Assembly (NCBI GenBank): GCA_004380135.1
Contig: QXCR01000133.1
Coordinates: forward strand, 95,341-159,340
Length of the DNA stretch: 64,000 nt
Reading direction: 5' to 3'
From: Stemphylium vesicarium
Lineage: Eukaryota > Ascomycota > Dothideomycetes > Pleosporales > Pleosporaceae
Below the pieces are notes generated by a model that saw only the letters and a list, made by a program, of their open reading frames with translations, did no database searches and had not been told where the DNA came from. Shown piece by piece: positions 21,793-31,305 of this stretch. How positions within the stretch are numbered: position 1 is the first letter of the stretch; every line of letters starts with the position of its first letter. The translations under genes and the position numbers were made by a program.

Positions 21793-21958
21793 AACGAAGC
21801 GATGGCGCAGTGGAGGGAATAAAAAGACGTGTATGGCGGGAGTCAGGATTGCGACCAAAGTCGCTATCGCACGTACGTGGAATGACGCGGCCTTTAGGTC
21901 ACTGAACTACAGCTAATGGGGCTAGAGATGCTAATATCATTGCCGGAGGCTTCGCAGG

Positions 21959-23736
21959 TTGCCGTTCAAGATGCCGTCAAGGTGGCAGGTCTATTTCCAA
22001 AAGATGTTTATTCCGGACGCCAAGTCATCTTTCATAGCAGGTGACTATGCAATTGGGAAGACACAAAATTTGTCGAGGCACCTAAACGCTACGCTACGCA
22101 CTTACTTCTCTGTTGCTTCTTTCCGAGTGAGAGGATCGTCACCTCAACACAAAGAATCCAGAAGCGGTACTGTCCACAATGAAGACGTTATCCAGTACCT
22201 GACAAAGAATCACAGCCAACCCCCTGTTGTTTTCTTTATGCCGCTCTCATACCTTTCCCTAAAAGATTCGGCCTTTGTACTTCCGGATAGGTTTACATGG
22301 CGCGTCTTACTTGCAAGTGCCCGGAATCTAATTCCCTCAAGGGTACCATTCTGTTCAAGTATTTATGAAGAAATGAGGACGACAATACACATTCCCGTGA
22401 ATCAAGCTGTACTTTTGGTCTATTTGGTTTCGAACCGTACCCACCTGAAAGCAGCGCTGGCATATCTGAACCGAGGATTGACACACGTGCAGCAAGCATG
22501 GCAGCCACTGAAAGTCAAGGCGGGCTGCCCGCATCGCCAAATGATCACCAAATAATTGAAAACTGGCTGAAATCAACATATCTCGAATATCGTTACATGG
22601 AAGGAGACGAAGACCTAAGAATTCAGGTCAAGGACTTCTTCAACATCATCACGACAGCTCCTTCTGTTGTGGACCCTTCAGACAGCTGGATTTCGGGAGA
22701 GGTGCTCGATCTTGTTACCGTCGTCTTGACGCAGGTTTAGGAACAGCGAACCGATATACTCGTCCTTCCATCATTACCGACAGAGATGCTTGCATATGTT
22801 GGACTCGGTAGAAAGAACAAGGACGAGTTCATAATGTAATACCTTGATTATTTCCTGGCAATGGAACGGGAAGAGATTCGGTGGATTGTGGTCCCAGTGA
22901 CGAACGGCATGACTCTCGAGGCGCAAGAAGAAGACAGAAAGAAAGAAGCAAAAGCTGAAGCAAAAGCAAAAGCGAGTAAAAACGCAGCGGCGACAAAGGA
23001 AAGACCGGATGGGACTGCTGTAGAGAAGAATGCGGAGAACGAGAGAGATGTATTGCCAGAAAAAACCAAAAGGCCTGCTGAGAAGCGCAATGCTTTCAGG
23101 CCATCCAATAGCAAAGGCGTACATTGGGACTCGATGATAATCGACAAGCAACGAGATGATGCTAGATGGCTGAATGGCGCTTTGACTCTACGAGCTAGAA
23201 ACAATAAGACTCGCATCCATCACATGTACGAAGCCGGACGGGTTGCTGGCAAGGTACTTTGCGGTTACGACAAAGTAATGGGACGAGAACGTGGGTTGTT
23301 CACAGCGACTACACTCAAGCAAGTTCCCCATGACAGGCACGACAACAGATTCAAAGGTGATCGAGGCTGCGTGCGGTCCGTGGATCTTCGCCATGCTCGA
23401 TTACATACTCAAGAACCCGCAGTTCCTCAACAATGAAACGGTCTATAGGGCACGTTCAGACGCGCTAAAAAAGAGACTGCACGCCAGGAACCTGAACTTC
23501 GACTCCCGGAAAACACGTGGGGATGTACAAAACATCATCCGAAAGGAAGCAGAGAAAGATTTGGCGGCGGACCAGCTGCCTTATAACATGGCTGTTCCGA
23601 CCTTAAAGGTCCTGAACGAACCTAGTATTAAGAGTATTTGGCGCCGTGTCAATGCTCTGCAAGGAAATCCCATGTCTTCGCCTACTGGTGATGGTGGATG
23701 GCCGTCTGGACCTGGGGGCGGCGGCAGCGACGACAA

Positions 23737-23768
<32 letters not shown>

Positions 23769-25710
23769 AGGATAGGTTGTACCCAACCGACGACGAAGAT
23801 CGAGCCGATGACACCTACATCTCTGACCTTAACCACCCAGAAATAAACATATCCAAAACCGTTCTTCGCAAAGTGATACGCGAACAACCAGATTATTACC
23901 AGGCCTTGGGAGATAAAAATCTTGCTTACCGACGCGCTTTTGAGAATCTACGTGCAGCGCAGCAAGCCCAGGATAAGAGGCAGCAACAGTGGAATGTCAG
24001 ACGATAAGAGGAGGATGTATCAGCATACGAATACCTACCAAGAATCCGCAATTGAGATTTCTAGAGGGCTATAGCAAGGACAACCTGCCTGATATCGGGG
24101 AGATGCCAGATGAAGAGATCCCCACTTGGACCACCCTATGTGAGTCCGACCTTTTCAATTTGGAGGGAAGGGGGGTTAGAAAGGGAAAGCAAAAGGCACT
24201 CAGTATCCGCACGGAGAAGGCCGTCCTTCATCGTACATTCAAGGGTACTTTTAAGCACGAGTCCAAATACGTCTTGCTTGCATACCTGAACTATCCACAT
24301 GCTTTTAAGGAAGATCACGGCGCTCCTTTCACCAGCCTCGCAAAGATTGCAGAACGTTTAGATCATGTTTATGTCAATCTGGTCGTTCCGGTCTTCGCAT
24401 CCCTGTCCAACGCAGAAGTTAACATTTGGGTCAAGAATCTGCACCTCGAGGCAAAGAGACTGGTAAAAGAGGCCGACAGTGAGGTTCGCTACGATATCGC
24501 TCGTGGTCTGCTGCATCGCTTCTTTGTGGGTGAATTCGAGGACATGAGTGATGCAGAAGTGGATGAATGGCGAAGGAACGATCCCAACATGCTCAAGCAT
24601 CACAGTGACAGTACTGAAATCGCGAGATGGTGGCTCGAATGGTATTATTGCCGGGGAGATGCCGCGAGATCGCTGCCGTACTTGAGGGAAAGCCCACTCC
24701 ACTGGCCGAATTTCGAGTACCGACCATAGCGTGCAAGTAAGCGGAAGAGGCCTGACGATGACGACGACGATGATGAAAACGATGGAGGTGATTCCAGCAA
24801 CGGTAAAAAGAAGCAGAAGCCTGATGATGTACCTGAGGCCGGAGATGAGGTGACTGAACTAGGTGGTTCACCAGAAGAAGACCCTAAGAGCGTTTCATGG
24901 GCTGCTGTCAACCACTCCACCCTAATGAAGCACGTAACCGACGAGATTCGAAACGACCCGCGCATCGGAAGCAGGCTCAGCAGTTGCACTTATCGGGCCA
25001 TTCTGTTCGTGAAACACAGTGGCCGCTTCAAAGATGAGGCAGCCAACGCAAGAATCTGGATTCGCGATCTCAACCTCTTCACGATGAGCTACATTGAAGC
25101 ACCCGAACATGACGACCCGGACGTCCTCATTCGCCAAGGCGGCATCATCGGAAAAAGAATCACAGAGGAAGTCATTATGGAGCGCTTGGAAGAGGCGTAT
25201 GAGAAGACTGGCAAAGCGCCCCCCACGAAAGCCGATGGGCTCGAATTGACGTCTGGAGCGGTCGCACCCACTAATCCACAATCCCCAGCAAAACCTGGAA
25301 AGCCTGCTTCGGTATCTAAAGGGACTGAAACTAACCGGCCTTCAAGGGCTATAAATACCACAGCGCTGGCGGCAGACCCCGTGGATTTTATGCAAATGTC
25401 GGAGGAGTCTGTGGATGAATGGGTGGAAGTGGTGCCAAAAGCCGTCAAATTTCATCCTAACACGAAAGAGTGGGGAAAGAAAGCTATCCTACAAAAGATC
25501 TTTGGTGGCTTTGATGTTCTCACTGATGATGGCCAGGCGTACTGGCTGGAAAACGACAAGCATTTCAAGGGCAAGAAAAATAGCGTTACGGATCTAGTCG
25601 CAGTCTTGAAAGAACGGACCAAAAAATGCCGGATTTGGATTGTAGAGGGACACTGATGTACTATTCGCAGAGCTACCTGAGCAAGATCCTCAAACAGCCA
25701 TCGATGACAA
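21959..25710 (+). pseudogene. Decayed Ulp1-like (C48) cysteine-protease gene
   Basis: A run of coding-like segments in two frames, broken by stops and shifts. An unassigned segment (21959-22555, frame 2) changes to frame 1 near 22500. The protease-like part starts near 22498 and holds SWISGEVLDL, then RTDILVLP, then WIVVPV, a catalytic-type His-Trp at 23122 (GVHWDSMIID) and a Cys-Gly-Pro-Trp at 23372. The last two lie in different frames, with a net +1 shift near 23347. Nonsense codons sit at 22738 (TAG), 22837 (TAA), 24005 (TAA) and 24727 (TAG). Another frame change lies near 24010-24050, and one near 25640. The family removes SUMO/ubiquitin-like modifiers. The downstream parts (24050-25656) hold Asp-rich linkers and helical modules. 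Introns cannot remove the lesions without deleting conserved sequence. Non-functional as read. Confidence 0.7.
23735..23764 (+). repeat. GAT-type trinucleotide microsatellite
   Basis: A run of GAT/ATG repeats encodes a poly-Asp stretch in the degenerate Ulp1-like locus, after a Gly-rich linker. Confidence 0.8.
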
Positions 25711-25713
25711 TAG

Positions 25714-26412
25714 ATGAGTGAAGATGCTCTGCGACAAGGCTATGAAGACATCTTCGCGATCAGCAGTTCAGATGAGCGCCCTGAACAAGAGTCCTCTGAA
25801 GAAGATTCCGACCCAGGCAATCCTTCCCCCGAAGACGCAACACCCCCAGTTGTTCCTGAAAGCGGCCCCGTCCCACCGGCTCCTGGTACTGCCTCTCACA
25901 CTTCTGCAGTGTCCACCACCGATAACAAAAACAACAAACGCAAACATCCCGAACCCACTGCTGGATCTGAACCCAAGAAAGCGAAGCTCTCACCTCCGGA
26001 CTTCCTCACCATGCCCAAAGCAAGCCTGCTCAAGTGGGTCAATGCGCTTCCCAATAAACCGAGGGACAAGCTGCGCAAAAACTCCACCGAGCTCTCGAAA
26101 CCCGGTCTCGCTCGCATCTGGCTCGAGCGGATCTATAACAATACCTTTCAGACCTGGGCTGCTGAAGAGCCACTCTCGCAGGAGAGTTTGAAAGCGATCA
26201 ATCAGTGGAGATGGCATGCGGCCGATCCGAAAGGCAGCTGGAATCTCTTTTATAAGAATGAGGCGGCGGATTTGAAGAAGTTTTTTCACGACAAGTTGTA
26301 TCCGTCGACGGAGACGGTGGACGGGGAGGGCGGCAAGAAGGTGAAGGTGCCGTTGGAATTACCGGACTATAGGGGGAGTAATGAGAAGTGGCCGGATTTG
26401 TGGAAGAAGTAA
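25714..26412 (+). CDS. Hypothetical protein or 3' remnant of the Ulp1-like locus
   Basis: Open frame of 232 aa starting MSEDALRQGYEDIFAISSSDE. The first ~95 residues are acidic, Pro/Ser-rich and disordered, with a basic KRKHPEP...KKAKL patch that could act as a nuclear localisation signal. The remainder is helical: TMPKASLLKWVNALPNK, then LARIWLERIYNNTF, then INQWRWHAADPKGSWNLFY. The LLKWVNALP segment resembles modules upstream (SNAEVNIWVKNL, SEESVDEWVEVVP), so this is likely the last part of the same ancestral gene family rather than an independent gene. No frame-breaking lesion is seen inside it. Whether it is expressed is unknown. Confidence 0.45.
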   Translation: MSEDALRQGYEDIFAISSSDERPEQESSEEDSDPGNPSPEDATPPVVPESGPVPPAPGTASHTSAVSTTDNKNNKRKHPEPTAGSEPKKAKLSPPDFLTMPKASLLKWVNALPNKPRDKLRKNSTELSKPGLARIWLERIYNNTFQTWAAEEPLSQESLKAINQWRWHAADPKGSWNLFYKNEAADLKKFFHDKLYPSTETVDGEGGKKVKVPLELPDYRGSNEKWPDLWKK

Positions 26413-26770
26413 CGGAGTAGGTAGCTCGAGGACGTTTGGGATCAGGTTGTCACATTGACATCCATCTCATCTCCATTTCCAACGTTTAGTTCTTACTTAT
26501 CAAAACCTCTCTGAGCTTTTCTCCCTTCTTTTACGACTGACATTGCTGATTCGCGGGCGAAGAAGCGGCTTTTTGATGGTGACGAGGGAAGCGCGCCGAA
26601 GAAAATGGAGGGTCCAGGGAAAGGGAACATGTTAGTTGCTTTTCATAAGCAATTATAACTTATAATTTTCTCGATTTGAGCTCTTAGTAGTGTAGACAGT
26701 TGGAAGCTGTAACATTGAAGATTTAATCTTGCACAGTAAGGACTATTTTCTCGTCATGACGTCAGGTGCC
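26413..26770. other. Intergenic with possible coding scrap
   Basis: Sequence near 26540-26635 reads SRAKKRLFDGDEGSAPKKME in one frame, resembling the linkers upstream. No intact gene. Confidence 0.3.
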
Positions 26771-26772
26771 TA

Positions 26773-26794
26773 CAGTGTTAGCGCGGCATCCGAG
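26773..26794 (+). repeat. Left terminal inverted repeat of the pogo-like element
   Basis: 22 bp, preceded by TA at 26771-26772. It pairs with 28870-28891 with two mismatches. A second copy of the inner GCATCCGAG core occurs just inside, at about 26803-26811. Confidence 0.92.
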
Positions 26795-26871
26795 TCATGC
26801 CGGCATCCGAGCCACCTGAACATTCCGACTTCACAGACGTTCCAACTTCAACACGTCATAACTCCACCACT

Positions 26872-28755
26872 ATGGATTCGATTCAAGAAGCGATTGAATA
26901 TATCGAATCGCAAGAACCAGGGGATAAATCCTCGTACCGCGAAGTCGCGAAAAAGTTCGATGTTGACCGAACAACGCTATCGCGGCGGCACCAATAGAAA
27001 CAAGCCACAAATGCAGCCTCTGGAGAAGCGCAGCGCCATCTCAACCTACAACAGGAGCAGGAACTCTTGCGATACATAGAAAGATGCACAAGGTGCGGCT
27101 TGCCGCCTACACGAGAGATGCTGCAAAATTTCGCTAGCGCGGTTGCGAAGTGGGAGGTTTCCCAAAGCTGGGTTACTCGCTTTCTGCAGCGCCATTCCGG
27201 CGAACTTACCACCAAATGGAGCGCTGGGATCGATTGCGAGCGTCACGACGCTGACGAAAAAGAGAGATACGAGTCGTAATTTGCTCTCCTCCATGAGAAG
27301 ATGCGACAGTACGATGTTGACGCCCGCAACACCCACAATATGGACGAGAAGGGCTTCTTTGTCGGCTGCGAGAAACGCTCTAAAAGAGTCTTTTCAAAGC
27401 GTACTTGGGCTTCAAAAGAGCGCACTGCGGCGCTTCAAGATGGTAACAAGGAATGAGTAACGCTGTTGGCTTGCGTATGCGCCTCTGGAGAGGCATTGCC
27501 GCCTGCTCTCATCTACCAGGGCACCTCTGGGATTCAATCGAGCTGGGTAGACGACGTAGAGGTTGGCAAGCATCAGGTTTTCTTCTAACTCACCTAAAGG
27601 ACGGAGCAATGACGATTTGGGCCTTGCCTGGCTTGAGCAAGTCTTCCAGCGTTATACAAAAGCCAAAGCTCGCCGTAGATGGAGACTTCTGATCCTCGAC
27701 GGCCACGGCAGCCACCTTACGCGCAATTTTATAGATTTTTGCGACGCCAATCGCATTCTGTTAGCCGTCTTTCCTCCGCATTCAACCCATAGCCTCCAGC
27801 CGCTTGACGTCGTGCTGTTCTCTCCGCTTTCGAGAGCGTATACCACACAACTCAGCCGCCGTACGCAGCGATCGCAAGCCCTCACGATGACGACGAAAGC
27901 CGACTTCTTTATAAACTTCTGGGCGGCTTGGAGCTCTACAATGAAGCCGGAACTTATCATGAAGAGTGTTCAAGCTACAGGCGTGTGGCCAATGGATGCG
28001 GACGCTGTCCTAAAATGGTTCAACAACCACCCACAACGACAAGGTGAAGACTCAGAAACTGGAGAGCACGGCGACAGCGACAACTGGATTCATCTGTGCA
28101 AATTTTTGACGCTACGGTCGCTGACAAGGCCAAAGTTGAAGCCAAACGGCTGTCGCAAAGCCTCCACTCGCTACAGGTCAACAACGAGCTGCTCCGCGAT
28201 CAAAACGCGGGCTTACAGCAAGAGCTTGACGCTAAAAGCAAGCCTAAGGCGCCTAAATACACGATGGACCTTCAGCAGCGCGAAGAGTATCATAGCGGCG
28301 CCGTCTTGTGGTCTCGAGGAAAGATCCGCGAAGGTCGCGCTCGCGACGCCGTGAAAAGAGATAAAGCTGAACAGCGACAACTCCAAAAAGCTCGCGGTAG
28401 AGACCTTAAAGCTGCGGCAATAGCATACAAAAAGCAGCAACAGGAGAAGGCAAAGGTGGCTCGACAGCGTGCTGCTGAGGAACGTCGTGAGTTTAAGAAA
28501 GCTCGGGCTGCAGAGCTGGCTGCCGAAAGGGCTCTCAAAAAGCTGCAACGCGACGCTGCAACTGCAGAAAAATCTCACGATAGAGCTAGTACTAGCAAGC
28601 TCAAAGCCTCAAGCAGCTCTACAAAAATTTCGACAAAGCGTCGTCGTGTTGTGGGTGCAGCAAGCCGGGTGGACGCTGCACCTGAGGCTCCTCGTCCGCC
28701 CACCCAGAAGACGCGCACACGGTCAATACAGCCACCCAAAAGATTAGCTGAGTAG
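26872..28755 (+). pseudogene. Broken pogo/Fot1-type transposase
   Basis: Reading frame 1 starts MDSIQEAIEYIESQEP and gives a psq-type helix-turn-helix (YREVAKKFDVDRTTLSRRHQ), then a CENP-B-like DNA-binding region (GLPPTREMLQNFASAVAK, WVTRFLQRHSGEL). The DDE catalytic core follows, with aspartates in HNMDEKGFFVG, LLILDGHGSHLT and LQPLDVVLF. Stops interrupt at 26995 (TAG), 27277 (TAA) and 27454 (TGA). The frame changes to 2 near 27600 and back to 1 near 28100. The C-terminal Lys/Arg/Gln-rich coiled coil (about 28100-28755) is intact. The product would cut and paste the element at TA sites; this copy cannot encode it. Confidence 0.88.
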
Positions 28756-28869
28756 CTAGGAAGTTTCGCATACATCTATATATCAATACACCAAGAAGCT
28801 TTGCGATAATAGCTTTTGTGGGTGGCTTCACAGCCTCATTTCTGAAATCACAGCTCCATGTTGTTGTGG

Positions 28870-28891
28870 CTCGGATGCTGCGCTTACACTG
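28870..28891 (-). repeat. Right terminal inverted repeat of the pogo-like element
   Basis: 22 bp ending at the TA duplication 28892-28893; inverted match of 26773-26794. Confidence 0.92.
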
Positions 28892-29034
28892 TACTCCGCC
28901 GCCTCGCGATTCGCATGTGGCTGTTCGACCTTACTGCAGCTGCACAATTCAGCCTCGTTGCCTACCCACCATGTCTCCGGTACTCCCATCATCGTCCCTG
29001 GCGCATACATACCTATGATTAGGTCTCGCTGCGC

Positions 29035-29118
29035 ATGGATCCCCTCAACGTCACCGCTAGCATCATCGCGATTCTCCAGCTCTCGACAAAAGTCCTACAC
29101 CCCTTACCAGCCTGCTGA
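29035..29118 (+). pseudogene. STAND/HeLo-like N-terminal stub
   Basis: Twenty-seven codons beginning MDPLNVTASIIAILQLSTKV, the typical opening of fungal NLR/STAND-type proteins with an N-terminal helical signalling domain. The frame then stops at TGA. The rest of the domain is absent. It lies about 140 bp right of the transposon end and directly before the truncated membrane-protein gene. Confidence 0.5.
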
Positions 29119-29149
29119 CCTAGAAGTGAACCCGAAGGTGCTTTAAAAA

Positions 29150-30498
29150 ACCTGGCTAAAATTGTCTTATCCGGTGCTCAGATCATTCCTATTGCACCAT
29201 TGAAGGGAGAAAATTCCTCGTATGCTCTGACCTTTAAGGGGCCACTTGTTCAGTGTTCGAGCTCAACGCTTCCAAAATTTACGATCAGTGACGACGGCCG
29301 GAATCAGAACGACGTAGTAGTCTACAATGGAACATGGCCGCACTGGGACAGCTTGGATGACCAACCAGTATTTAGTCTCACTTAGAGAAGAGTCGCAGGC
29401 TATCATCCTGCGGCAAGATGGCTAGAACAGACTTGCTACGATGATGGTTCTTGTGTTGGAATGCTTTACCCGTTTCGCAACATGTCAGTTACTATGGTTT
29501 TTGAGCAGCAAACCTTGCAGTGCGAAGCATACTCTACAACTTGTAGTGTAAACATCAGCTACACCAAAGGAATCCGACGTATCGAATACACCACTGACAT
29601 TCCAGAGAGGTTGCAGCACGAGTACAACCTCATTTTCAGCTGGAATACCACTGGCAACGCCTCTATGCCAACTGAGACAGAAAAATATAAGAGATGGGAA
29701 CCACAGATTCCTTCATGGAAAGAAAAAGCAAATAGTCGCTCGATTCTCGACTCTGTCGGCTACAATTTGGAATACAAATTTAGCCAGGCCTTCTCTCGGT
29801 ATACCGGAAACACAACACAGACGTACCTCTTGCCCAACGGTACAGAAATTGTGCTTGGGAAGATGCACGGCTTCGCTCAAGAGTCGGATTCGGGCCATCC
29901 GAGCAAAAGTAAGCAACGTGAAGTGCTCTGTCGTATCACGCTAATAATCTGACAATAAGACTACACGATCATATTAGACAGCGCACTCAACCTTATACCC
30001 TTTACTGATGCATACTTTGTCTTCGACCCGCGCGAGTCGCTCAATATCACAGAAGCTTCGATCAACGAACTTCTCGCCAACGTTTCCGTTTCTGCCCTCT
30101 CTCTGAACAAATGGTATGGCGACGTCAACGTTACTGACCGTGATTCCCGGAATGTATATTGCTTCTCGCACCCATTGAGCCTACTGGTGCCGTACGGGTT
30201 GTACCTCGGGTTCACCTTTCTTTCTATCGTGCTAGGGTTGAATGCGCTGAGGCTCAACGAGGTTTCTGCAACAGACGGCGGCTTTTTACAGATCATGATG
30301 ACTACGACTGGAGATACGGAAATGAGTCGCAATGTGCTCGGGGGCTCTTTGGGTGGTAGTGGTAATGCCCCGAAGGAGCTATTGGAGCTCAAAGTCAGAT
30401 TTGGGAAGCTGGTCCGTGAAGAGGGGACAGCTTCGGCGAACAAGTATGGGTTTGGAACGACTGAAGAGACTGAGCCACTGCTGCGAAGGAGGAAATGA
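29150..30498 (+). pseudogene. Truncated fungal membrane protein (C-terminal half)
   Basis: The frame runs from NLAKIVLSGAQIIPIAPLKG through an N-glycosylation-rich ectodomain to 29908. It continues across an intron (29909-29959, GTAAGC donor, AATAAG acceptor) to 30498. The end shows the hallmark C-terminal block of a large fungal integral-membrane family, often labelled formylmethionine-deformylase-like: VFDPRESLNITEASINELLA, a transmembrane helix (LLVPYGLYLGFTFLSIVLG), SATDGGFLQIMMTTTG, and LKVRFGKLV. An in-frame TAG at 29383 interrupts it, and the usual N-terminal half with its transmembrane helices is missing. A shorter product starting at 29461 is formally possible, but it would lack the N-terminal membrane helices. 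The automatic family name does not imply deformylase activity. Confidence 0.65.
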
Positions 30499-30716
30499 CT
30501 TCATTCGCTGCATTCTGAATCGAGATCTCTGTGAAGGAGTTTTCACGAACGTGTTGTGTGTATCCAAGTATTTTACATCAATAAATTATCTAAAACCTGT
30601 CAGCATTCGGTGGTCGAAACAAGAACTCATAACATACTCAACGCTGGTTAGACCAAGGTGATCATGGCATGTTTCTGGCCTTTCGTCTTATATTATTGTA
30701 GAAGAGTATTTGTTTT

Positions 30717-30971
30717 TCATGAATTGCGCTTTTCGATAGCGGATATCTTAGGAAGAGCATCGCGCAGCTCTTCTCTGTCTTTTTCAGTCGGCGTGAGGCC
30801 GAACTTTTCCTCAGCCTTGTCGGATAGGTAGAGGCCGGCACCCGCATACGCCATGACGCCCACGCCGATAATCATGCGCGTCTTGGGCGGTATGTTCTTG
30901 AACCACCTACGAGGAAGTTAGTTTCGAGACGGTTATGCAGAAAGGATGCCGCCCTACTGCCAAACAGCCAT
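30717..30971 (-). CDS. Small single-pass membrane protein (67 aa)
   Basis: Two exons, 30971-30958 (14 nt) and 30906-30717, joined across a 51-nt intron (GTAGGG donor, CTCGTAG acceptor), give MAVWQWFKNIPPKTRM and then IIGVGVMAYAGAGLYLSDKA. After this helix comes EEKFGLTPTEKDREEL and a charged end. A short amphipathic start, one Gly/Ala-rich helix and a charged tail are typical of small mitochondrial or ER membrane proteins. I believe similar proteins occur across Pezizomycotina, but I cannot name the function. The single-exon frame gives unrelated sequence on this strand. The gene is divergent from the GH47 gene, 334 bp away. Confidence 0.8.
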
Positions 30972-31305
30972 GTCGAGGTTGTGAAGCTGCAATTGTCGTT
31001 GTACCGAAAAAAAGTTGGGGATGATGATGCGGAGGGTTCGAAATGCCAAGCCCAAGCCAAGCAGCACCATGATCCCTCACACTCTGGCTCTAGCAGTGCA
31101 CTATGGTCTGGCTTCAATATCCGAGCTCAGCCATCCCTTGCAACAAGTCGTCGTTGTCATCGTATGACATGATAATCAGGGATCGTCAAGCTCGACCACC
31201 GCACCTCCGCACCACGTCCGCATCTTGAGAACAGATGTGCGCGCTATTACCACCCGCTTCTTGAGGCTTCCGCCAACACCATACGGCTTACAATCCTTTC
31301 CAAAC
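30972..31305. promoter_or_regulatory. Divergent promoter region, small membrane protein / GH47
   Basis: 334 bp between start codons, containing an A-run at 31008-31013. No specific site recognised. Confidence 0.4.

Larger units (their letters stand above)
26773..28891 (+). mobile_element. Degenerate pogo/Fot1-like (Tc1-mariner superfamily) DNA transposon
   Basis: A 2119-bp element bounded by 22-bp terminal inverted repeats (26773-26794 and 28870-28891; 20 of 22 positions match) and flanked on both sides by TA, the target duplication typical of this superfamily. The left end begins CAGTGTTAGCGC; the reverse complement of the right end begins CAGTGTAAGCGC. It contains one broken transposase gene on the plus strand. 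Boundaries are supported by sequence alone and are exact unless outer bases have mutated. Confidence 0.92.

Noticed and set aside
21959..22555. Considered a separate intact 198-aa gene
   Set aside because: Its end overlaps the frame change into the Ulp1-like segment, and no independent domain is seen, so it is treated as part of the decayed locus.
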